Source of the DNA: an uncultured candidate division Zixibacteria bacterium
GTDB taxonomy: Bacteria; Zixibacteria; MSB-5A5; GN15; FEB-12
Assembly: GCA_913009765.1 (NCBI GenBank)
Contig: CAJVYT010000037.1
Coordinates: forward strand, 1-18,603
Direction of reading: 5' to 3'
DNA: 18,603 nt
In this document: in pieces, positions 13,751 through 18,603 of the stretch
Layout: each line of letters starts with the position of its first letter
How positions within the stretch are numbered: position 1 is the first letter of the stretch
Notes under the pieces: model-generated
The model's database searches: none
Seen by the model: the letters and a program-made list of their open reading frames with translations, nothing else
Told to the model about the DNA's origin: nothing
Program-made: the position numbers and the translations under genes

Positions 13751-14434
13751 ATGATGACTCAGTATGAAAAAAATCGAGAGCAGGATTATAAAGAAACACA
13801 TAAGACATTCAGTAAATTTCTCAAGCCACGTAAATTTCGAAAAGGTCAATTGCTTTGGAGTGAGGGAGATACTGACGGTTTACTGGTCTTTCTTAAAACC
13901 GGTCGGGTGAAGATTTATCGGCTTCTTCCGACCGGTAAAGCAATTACTCTATACATTTTTGGTGCCAATACTGTTTTTGGATTTATGCCTTTTTTCGATG
14001 ATGCACCATATCCCGCTTATGCTCAGGCACTCGATAATTGTGAGGCTGAAGTTATCTCCCGCACCGGGCTTCGTCAGGCGGTTCACCAAGATCCCGACTT
14101 GTCAATAGTTCTCATGAAGCATCTGGCAAAAAGACTTCGTGATGCTTTTGATACGATAGAAAGGCTTCAGAGTAAAGGTACAGACCCAAAAGTCGCATCG
14201 GCTTTGTTAGCTTTGGTAGAAAATAGTTCTAACTCCTCCCACGCTCATATTATCATTTCCTTGCCGATTTCATCACACGAATATGCACAGTCTCTTGGGC
14301 TTACTCCTGAGTCTTTTTCTCGTTCAATTACTCGCTTGGTTGATAAAAGTATTCTTAAACGTCTGCAGAGAAACCGTTTTCAAATACTGAACTCAGAAGC
14401 CCTCAAAGAGGTTGCTGAAAGTGCCATATGGTAG
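13751..14434 (+). CDS. Crp/Fnr-family transcription regulator, DNR-like (no Fe-S cysteines)
   Basis: A 227-residue protein (ATG 13751; a second ATG three bases on). Residues 25-125 are a cyclic-nucleotide-type beta-roll (RKGQLLWSEGD, FLKTGRVKIYR, FGFMPFFDD). About 126-142 is the dimer helix, and 147-227 an HTH_Crp domain with turn and recognition helix at 173-200 (SSHEYAQSLGLTPESFSRSITRL). The recognition helix carries E187, S190 and R191, the E..SR pattern by which FNR reads TTGA half-sites; CRP-type RE...R is absent. There is only one cysteine (C97) and no N-terminal cluster, so it is not an oxygen-sensing FNR. DNR/HcpR-like sensing of NO, haem or another ligand is possible. It lies eight bases after arsG, so it is probably co-transcribed with the ars genes. 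Matching boxes stand before the next gene and before the tolC-like gene. Confidence 0.88.
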   Translation: MMTQYEKNREQDYKETHKTFSKFLKPRKFRKGQLLWSEGDTDGLLVFLKTGRVKIYRLLPTGKAITLYIFGANTVFGFMPFFDDAPYPAYAQALDNCEAEVISRTGLRQAVHQDPDLSIVLMKHLAKRLRDAFDTIERLQSKGTDPKVASALLALVENSSNSSHAHIIISLPISSHEYAQSLGLTPESFSRSITRLVDKSILKRLQRNRFQILNSEALKEVAESAIW

Positions 14435-14528
14435 TTTGATCTAAGTTCGTTCAAAAAAAAATACTATCCCCAAAATCATTTTATCCTAATCTAATCTCCC
14501 ACATATACTTGATGAAAATACTGCCTTT

Positions 14529-14571
14529 ATTGACGGCGGTCAATGAGCTGTTGTTACCATCTGCCTATATA
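14529..14571 (+). promoter_or_regulatory. Crp/Fnr-type box and promoter of the FmdE-TSUP genes
   Basis: ATTGACGGCGGTCAAT (14529-14544) is a near-perfect palindrome with TTGAC/GTCAA half-sites. It begins 95 bases after the Crp/Fnr gene stop and lies 79 bases before the next start codon. TATATA at 14566-14571 is a plausible -10; with +1 at about 14578 the box centre (14536.5) falls at exactly -41.5, the class II position for FNR-type activators. No good -35 is present, which fits activator dependence. Confidence 0.72.
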
Positions 14572-14623
14572 GGAACATGAAAGACGGAATTGAAACAAAA
14601 AACTCTTTGATGGAGAAACAGTT

Positions 14624-15241
14624 ATGGTAGAACCAAAAGAATTTCTTGAAGCGGGACAAATTTTTCACGGTCATAAATGTCCGGCAATGCCAATGGGGCT
14701 TAAAGTTGGTGCGGCAGCTATGAACAAACTGGGAGTAGAACGCTCAATGGATGGTCAGCTGCAAGCTCTGGTCGAAATCGGTGAAGGTCACTGTGCCACC
14801 TGCTTTGCGGACGGTGTCCAAATGATTACCGGTTGTACATTCGGCAAAGGTAATATTAAGAAACTTTATTATGGTAAATGGGGAGTAACACTTATCGATA
14901 CAACAACCGGTCGGGCAGTACGTGTTTCTCCCAAGGCAGAGGCGATGTTGGCAAGTAAGAAAACAGAGTTTTTTACCGAGTATAGGATGAAACATATCCC
15001 TGCATCGAAAGTTCCTTCTGAAGTTGTTGAACCTCTTGTGGAAAAAGTAATGAATGCTCCGGTTGAGATGCTGCTTAATATAGGTGAGGTATTTGATTAT
15101 GAAGTACCACCAAAAGTGGAATCTTTCACAGGTTTTGTTTGTGATATGTGCGGAGAAATGGTTTCAGAAATTTACGGTCGCCCTTTAGGTGATAAAAAAG
15201 TTTGTCAACCCTGTTATGAGAAAGCACAGAGAGAGCATTAA
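14624..15241 (+). CDS. FmdE-family protein with C-terminal zinc ribbon (copy 1)
   Basis: A 205-residue cytoplasmic protein (ATG with GGAG eight bases upstream). The PF02663 core is complete: FHGHKCPA (H15, H17, C19), EGHCATC (H56, C57, C60), DGVQMITGCTFGKGN (C71), then helices. A zinc ribbon closes it, CDMC...CQPC (C173, C176, C194, C197). FmdE is named from formylmethanofuran dehydrogenase operons of methanogens, but bacterial members occur without that enzyme. The conserved His/Cys set forms a metal-binding pocket, and a role in molybdenum/tungsten or another metal or sulfur relay is suspected rather than shown. It is the first gene after the FNR-like box and is followed 44 bases on by a TauE/SafE permease, so the two may share a substrate. 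A second copy lies at 16990. Confidence 0.9.
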   Translation: MVEPKEFLEAGQIFHGHKCPAMPMGLKVGAAAMNKLGVERSMDGQLQALVEIGEGHCATCFADGVQMITGCTFGKGNIKKLYYGKWGVTLIDTTTGRAVRVSPKAEAMLASKKTEFFTEYRMKHIPASKVPSEVVEPLVEKVMNAPVEMLLNIGEVFDYEVPPKVESFTGFVCDMCGEMVSEIYGRPLGDKKVCQPCYEKAQREH

Positions 15242-15253
15242 TGCTCTCTCTGT
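15226..15253. repeat. 28-base perfect palindrome spanning the FmdE stop codon
   Basis: ACAGAGAGAGCATT followed immediately by its exact reverse complement AATGCTCTCTCTGT. The TAA stop of the upstream gene (15239-15241) lies at the centre. In RNA this would be a stem of about 12 pairs with a TTAA loop. No T run follows, so it could be a processing or attenuation hairpin between the FmdE and permease genes, or a protein site. Confidence 0.85.
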
Positions 15254-15285
15254 AATTCGATAATTAACATAGAAAGGCATACGTC

Positions 15286-16035
15286 ATGGGCATAGAAATA
15301 TTCGCCGGAATTATAACGCTGATATTTACAGCTCTTCTCACTATTGCCGGAGTTGGGGCTGCTTTTATACTGATTCCTGTATTTATAGCATTGGGTATAG
15401 ATATACATACATCTATGGCAACAGCGTTATTGCTCAACAGTATCGCTATGATGTTTGCTTCATATAGATTTATCAAAAAGAAACTGATATTGTGGAAAGT
15501 TGCTATCCCGATTCTCATTATTGCAACGGTCTTATCTCCCGTTGGTGCTTATGTGAGTCAGTCGCTTGACCGTAATCTTCTTTTGTGGATGTTTGTCGGA
15601 TTCCTTCTTTTTGCTGCCGCTATGATGTTGTTTTATCAATCCAAACAACGCGAAACAGAAAGTGCTCAGTGGAAACAAATAACTCTTGGTTTGAGTGTTG
15701 GTGCCTTTGCCGGTTTCTTAGGCGGACTATTAGGTGTTGGAGGTGGTAATTTTATTGTGCCGGTTTTGGTCTGGCTTGGTTTCAATCCTAAATATGCTTC
15801 TGCCACAACATCGTTTATTGTCATATTCTCCTCTTTTTCAGGATTTTTAGGACATGCGTCAGTCGGAAATATTGATACAGCTCTATTAGCTTATACCGCT
15901 ATTGGTTCTGCCGGTGGAGCTGTGATAGGGTCATGGTTGATGACAGATAAATTAAAACGGAATCAAGTAAAAATAATTATTGGAGTTGTTCTTCTTGGAA
16001 TTGCTGCCAAAATGGTTTGGAATTTGATGTGCTGA
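15286..16035 (+). CDS. TauE/SafE-family (TSUP) membrane transporter
   Basis: A 249-residue inner-membrane protein with about eight hydrophobic segments. Both halves carry the TSUP pattern: an N-terminal half with GVGAAFILIPVFIALGIDIHTSMATALLLN and a C-terminal half with GFLGGLLGVGGGNFIVPVLV, followed by ATTSFIVIFSSFSGFLGH. The GGLLGVGGG.FIVP segment is diagnostic. Family members move sulfite, sulfoacetate, taurine-derived sulfonates or other anions; the direction and substrate here are unknown. The start at ATG 15286 has AAAGG eight bases upstream. It lies 44 bases after the FmdE gene across the palindromic stem, so it is probably one unit with it. A sulfur-anion or oxyanion role next to FmdE is an inference. 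Confidence 0.9.
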   Translation: MGIEIFAGIITLIFTALLTIAGVGAAFILIPVFIALGIDIHTSMATALLLNSIAMMFASYRFIKKKLILWKVAIPILIIATVLSPVGAYVSQSLDRNLLLWMFVGFLLFAAAMMLFYQSKQRETESAQWKQITLGLSVGAFAGFLGGLLGVGGGNFIVPVLVWLGFNPKYASATTSFIVIFSSFSGFLGHASVGNIDTALLAYTAIGSAGGAVIGSWLMTDKLKRNQVKIIIGVVLLGIAAKMVWNLMC

Positions 16036-16113
16036 GGAATGAAAAACGAATTTACATGGAAGTATATATAGTTGTTGTTATTGAGAATAAATGAGTGAAA
16101 GGAGATGATGCCA

Positions 16114-16188
16114 ATGGATATTTTATTTAACGAATTAATTTGCATGTATATACATAATAAAACTAAAACAATTGGAGTGTTAATATGA
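16114..16188 (+). CDS. Possible 24-codon small frame overlapping the barrel gene start
   Basis: An ATG at 16114 with AAAGGAG (16098-16104) nine bases upstream opens a 24-residue frame (MDILFNELICMYIHNKTK...). Its TGA (16186-16188) overlaps the ATG (16185-16187) of the following outer-membrane gene by two bases. Two further in-frame ATGs lie at 16105 and 16108. The ribosome site is stronger than the GGAGTG before the barrel gene, and the stop/start overlap is the signature of translational coupling. The product matches nothing I know. It may be a leader peptide rather than a functional protein, or chance in AT-rich DNA. Confidence 0.35.
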   Translation: MDILFNELICMYIHNKTKTIGVLI

Positions 16189-16847
16189 AAAAATTGTATT
16201 TTTTGACTTTGGTAGCAGGAATGGTTGGTCTATTTGCCATTTCAGCTAATGCTTTTGATTTAGTAAACAAGCTCGGAGTAGGAGTAACCGGTGGTATTTT
16301 TATCCCAACTAACGGTAATGTAACAACAGATAGTACCGTGGCTGACTTTTTTGATGCCGGACCATCTTGGGGTATTCGTCTAAAGTATGGCATCGTAAAA
16401 GGATTATCAGCAGAAACCGGTTTCAACTATTCTTACATTAAAATCAAAGACGAAGTAAATGAAGATCCTGTGAATGAACCATATCTCAATATGCCTGAAT
16501 TCTATCTTGATGGTGTTTGGGAACTCAATGGTTTATTTCATAATTCAAATAACATCTGGAATCCATTTCTAAAGGCAGGTGTGAGCCTTTACCCTTGGAA
16601 GTTAACTGAAGACGGAATTGATGGGGTTGCTCAAACTGGAGAAACCGGTGAGACATTCTCAAAAACCAGTTTTGGATTAAACTTTGGAGCAGGTCTTGAA
16701 GTTTTTGCTTCATCGCAACTATCAATATTCACTGAAAGCAAGTACCATTACATTTATACACAAGATGAAGAAAAACTTGGTGCTGATTTTGATAACACCG
16801 GCTACTTGGATATAGTAGGAGGTATTAATTATTATTTCCCACTTTAA
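16185..16847 (+). CDS. Outer-membrane beta-barrel protein (OmpW/porin-like family)
   Basis: A 220-residue protein with a clear signal peptide (MKKLYFLTLVAGMVGLFAISANA, cut before FDL). The mature protein shows alternating hydrophobic/polar strands with aromatic girdles: GVGVTGGIFIP, WGIRLKYGI, SAETGFNYSYIKI, WNPFLKAGVSLYPW, FGLNFGAGLEVF, SIFTESKYHYIY and DIVGGINYYFPL. About eight strands are predicted, similar to the OmpW/OmpX-like 'outer membrane beta-barrel' class. The final strand ends in an aromatic-rich YYFPL, close to the terminal aromatic that the BAM machinery recognises. It lies between the TSUP and second FmdE genes. It might let small molecules cross the outer membrane as part of the same stress response, but no substrate is readable. 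Confidence 0.8.
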   Translation: MKKLYFLTLVAGMVGLFAISANAFDLVNKLGVGVTGGIFIPTNGNVTTDSTVADFFDAGPSWGIRLKYGIVKGLSAETGFNYSYIKIKDEVNEDPVNEPYLNMPEFYLDGVWELNGLFHNSNNIWNPFLKAGVSLYPWKLTEDGIDGVAQTGETGETFSKTSFGLNFGAGLEVFASSQLSIFTESKYHYIYTQDEEKLGADFDNTGYLDIVGGINYYFPL

Positions 16848-16874
16848 TCGACAAAGAAGTAACTATTTTTCAAT

Positions 16875-16900
16875 GGGTAGAGCCTTTACAGGTTCTACCC
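16875..16900 (+). terminator. Hairpin after the barrel gene, probable terminator
   Basis: GGGTAGAGCCT and AGGTTCTACCC pair (one G.U) around a TTAC tetraloop, an 11-pair stem beginning 28 bases after the barrel gene stop. The downstream run TGTTAAATTT is only partly T-rich, so termination may be weak and read-through into the second FmdE gene possible. Confidence 0.6.
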
Positions 16901-16989
16901 TGTTAAATTTGCAAAGAATAAAACAGTAGGTGAAGTACAGATGAAATGATTAATGGTGAGAGATTATATACTAATTAAGAAGGTTTACG

Positions 16990-17604
16990 ATGGTTCAGAA
17001 TATTAACGACTTATTGATGACTGCATTTGATTTTCACGGACATAAGTGTCCGGCACTCTTGCTTGGTCTCAGATCAGGTATTGCGGCGATGAAAGTATTA
17101 ATGGTAGAGCGTTCAACAGACCAGGAACTCTATATAATTTCTGAAACAGGTGATGACCATGCCGGAGGATGTTTTGTTGATGGATTAATGGTTGCAACCG
17201 GGTGTACATTTGGTAAAGGAAATATTGAAAAAACTAATTGTGATAAGTTTGCCTTTACATTGATTGATACAGTAAGTCAACGTGCTGTACGAGCAACTCT
17301 CTTAAAGGAAAATATTGAAATGCTCATGCATTCACGTTTTGTTGAGGAGCGTAAAAGAGGAAAATCACCAATGGAAATACCGGCAGATTTTATGTCGCCA
17401 CTTATGGCAAGTGTTCTCTCAAAATCTGAAAAGAACTTTATTGATTTTGGAGCTGTAGTAGATTGGAAATGGGAACAAAAGCCTAAGACATATGATACTT
17501 CATATTGTGATTATTGTGGTGAGTTGACATTTGTCAGTAAGCTAGTTGAAAAAGAAAATAAAAAAATTTGTCCTTGTTGTTTTCAAAAATTATACGGTAA
17601 ATAA
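16990..17604 (+). CDS. FmdE-family protein with C-terminal zinc ribbon (copy 2, altered pocket)
   Basis: A 204-residue paralogue of the protein at 14624, with the same start pattern and GAAGG six bases before the ATG. It keeps FHGHKCPA (H16, H18, C20), the second-pocket histidine (H57) and GCTFGKGN (C72), and a zinc ribbon (C173, C176, C194, C196, C197). The HCATC motif of copy 1 reads HAGGC here: the first cysteine (C57) is alanine (A58), and only C61 remains. The ribbon gains a cysteine (CPCC instead of CQPC). The length match and co-linearity show a gene duplication; the change in metal ligands suggests the two copies have divided or changed function. It sits between the hairpin at 16875 and the FNR-like box at 17652, so it may be expressed alone. 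Confidence 0.88.
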   Translation: MVQNINDLLMTAFDFHGHKCPALLLGLRSGIAAMKVLMVERSTDQELYIISETGDDHAGGCFVDGLMVATGCTFGKGNIEKTNCDKFAFTLIDTVSQRAVRATLLKENIEMLMHSRFVEERKRGKSPMEIPADFMSPLMASVLSKSEKNFIDFGAVVDWKWEQKPKTYDTSYCDYCGELTFVSKLVEKENKKICPCCFQKLYGK

Positions 17605-17651
17605 TTAATTAGGGAGAATTTTAGGCTATAATCAAAATAATTGATATGATT

Positions 17652-17667
17652 TTTGACCGCCATCAAT
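17652..17667 (+). promoter_or_regulatory. Second Crp/Fnr-type box, upstream of the TolC-family gene
   Basis: TTGACCGCCATCAA (17653-17666), flanked by T on both sides, shares the TTGAC-N4-RTCAA pattern with the box at 14529. TAATAT at 17693-17698 is a possible -10, which would put the centre near -45. The spacing is less exact than at the first site, so I rate it lower. Confidence 0.6.
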
Positions 17668-17755
17668 GATAAAATTATTTAATTGCCGTTCTTAATATTA
17701 AAAGAAACCCTATTGATAAATTATTAGGGTAAGAGAAGTAATTGAAAATAAAAAG

Positions 17756-17772
17756 CTCTCAAAAGAGAGGAG
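17756..17772 (+). promoter_or_regulatory. Small hairpin overlapping the tolC-like ribosome site
   Basis: CTCTC-AAAA-GAGAG (17756-17769) runs into the Shine-Dalgarno sequence GAGGAG (17767-17772), so a five-pair stem would partly cover it. Another six-pair stem (ACCCTA 17707-17712, TAGGGT 17725-17730) lies in the same leader. Either could modulate translation, but the stems are short. Confidence 0.35.
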
Positions 17773-17777
17773 TGAAT

Positions 17778-18603
17778 ATGATTGATAAATATTTTAAAAC
17801 AAGCAGTTTTGGTAGAAAGCGTTCTATTGTCTTTTTACTTTCGGTGGTAATGGTGGGGATTCTACTATTCACTACAGCTAACGCCAAAGTTGTTACATTA
17901 GGAGAGGTACTGCATCAGGTTGAACTTCAAGCATCCCCTTTAAAAGCAGCAAATGCACAAATAGATATATTCAAAGCAAAACGGAATATTGTAAAAAGTA
18001 AGTTTTTGGGAGAAATAAACCTGTTTGCCCATGACGTGCATTTTAATGATAATCGTTTAACACGACCAATTTCTCCGCCAATTGATTTTTCAAATATGAC
18101 ATTTGATGATAATCAATATGGATATGGAGTCGGTGTACAATTACCTTTAGATTTAAATGGGCAAATTCGTAATAGTTTTCATGCTCTGACACATCAGACA
18201 AAAGCTGTTACAGCAGAAGTGGCAAATATTCGTCTATCACTTCTTTATACTGCAGCTGAATTGTATCGAAGTTTGGAGCAACTATATGGACAACGTAAAG
18301 CATTGCAGGAACAACAAGAAGCTCTTAAAGGGCATATTAAAATTGCCATAACTGCTGTTGAAGTTGGAAGGATTGCTAAAGTTGAAGAATTGCGACTTAT
18401 TGCAGAACTAAAAACAGTTGAAGGAAAACTTGCCGGTTTAGATGGTGCAGAATCTGGAATAAGAGCTCGACTTGCTTCTCTGCTTGATGTAGCTTCATTT
18501 ACAGATTCAATTTCTTTAACTACAAACCTGCCTCAATTTATGTTTTTGACTTCTGATTCAATCAGTCTTCGCCCTGATATTATTGCTGTTAAGGAACAGG
18601 AAA
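17778..18603 (+). CDS. TolC-family outer-membrane efflux protein (5' part; runs off the window)
   Basis: The first 275 codons are visible, from ATG 17778 behind AGAGGAG, and the frame is still open at 18603. A signal peptide (FLLSVVMVGILLFTTANA) ends near residue 36. Then come the usual OEP features: VTLGEVLHQVELQASPLKAANAQIDIFKAKRNIVKSKF (first helix), a barrel segment ending in YGYGVGVQLPLDLNG, and the following helix QIRNSFHALTHQTKAVTAEVANIRLSLLYTAAELYRSLEQL. A helix-turn LRLIAELKTVEGKLAGLDGAE, then the second half beginning with LRPDIIAVKEQE, the typical 'RPDI.A' start of the internal repeat. It would form the trimeric exit duct of an RND or similar pump. An adaptor and a pump gene probably follow beyond the window (inference). 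An FNR-like box lies in its leader. Confidence 0.92.
   Translation, partial: MIDKYFKTSSFGRKRSIVFLLSVVMVGILLFTTANAKVVTLGEVLHQVELQASPLKAANAQIDIFKAKRNIVKSKFLGEINLFAHDVHFNDNRLTRPISPPIDFSNMTFDDNQYGYGVGVQLPLDLNGQIRNSFHALTHQTKAVTAEVANIRLSLLYTAAELYRSLEQLYGQRKALQEQQEALKGHIKIAITAVEVGRIAKVEELRLIAELKTVEGKLAGLDGAESGIRARLASLLDVASFTDSISLTTNLPQFMFLTSDSISLRPDIIAVKEQE

Noticed and set aside
13751..14434. Regulator as a true oxygen-sensing FNR or a cAMP-binding CRP
   Set aside because: There is no N-terminal cysteine cluster for an iron-sulfur centre, and the recognition helix is FNR-like (E..SR) rather than CRP-like; the ligand is unknown.
14624..15241. Formylmethanofuran dehydrogenase subunit, implying a methanogen
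   Set aside because: The window has signal peptides, outer-membrane barrels and TolC typical of Gram-negative bacteria, and no other methanogenesis gene; bacterial FmdE-family proteins are widespread.

Overview
The window is AT-rich bacterial DNA, probably from a metagenome assembly. It encodes several signal-peptide-bearing outer-membrane proteins, so the cell is Gram-negative. The giant secreted protein is built from Ig-like 'choice-of-anchor/ASH' repeats and a dockerin-like end, and one operon has ArsF/ArsG-family genes. Together with frequent TTG starts behind good Shine-Dalgarno sites, this suggests the Bacteroidota/FCB side of the tree (Ignavibacteria, KSB1 or Zixibacteria-like). There is no rRNA or other marker, so this is only an inference. 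Positions 1-118 are a sequencing artefact: a complete Illumina P5/TruSeq adapter next to a homopolymer run. Genuine sequence appears to start at about 119.

Left half (119-9913), all genes on the minus strand: a small predicted outer-membrane protein with its own intrinsic terminator; a 620-base gap without a convincing gene; a SEC-C zinc-motif protein; a 424-base gap; and a 2368-residue secreted protein (2807-9913). The giant protein repeats one plan five times: half of an Ig-like domain, an unrelated inserted domain, the other half of the Ig-like domain, then (in the first four units) an ASH/choice-of-anchor-D domain. It ends in a dockerin-like calcium-binding pair.

Between this and the next block (9914-10575) lies a decayed tyrosine-recombinase fragment (10171-10338, minus strand), too short to be active, which suggests past mobile-element activity.

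Right half (10576-18603), all genes on the plus strand: an arsenic-type operon of arsR, a COG0701/ArsP-like permease, a small cytoplasmic thioredoxin, a periplasmic ArsF-family thioredoxin-like protein, a CcdA/DsbD-like ArsG-family membrane protein and a Crp/Fnr regulator. Next come an FmdE-family zinc-ribbon protein with a TauE/SafE (TSUP) permease, an outer-membrane beta-barrel preceded by a tiny overlapping reading frame, a second FmdE paralogue, and a TolC-family outer-membrane protein cut off by the window end. ArsR-type inverted repeats sit before arsR and again between arsR and the permease.

Main hypothesis: a two-tier circuit. ArsR controls an operon whose last gene is a Crp/Fnr regulator with an FNR-type recognition helix (E..SR). 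FNR-like boxes (TTGAC-N4-RTCAA) then lie before the first FmdE gene, centred at -41.5 from a plausible start site, and before the TolC gene. The operon's cytoplasmic thioredoxin, CcdA-like membrane protein and periplasmic CxxC protein could form a reductant relay across the membrane, coupled to efflux of a thiol-reactive metalloid or a related toxicant.
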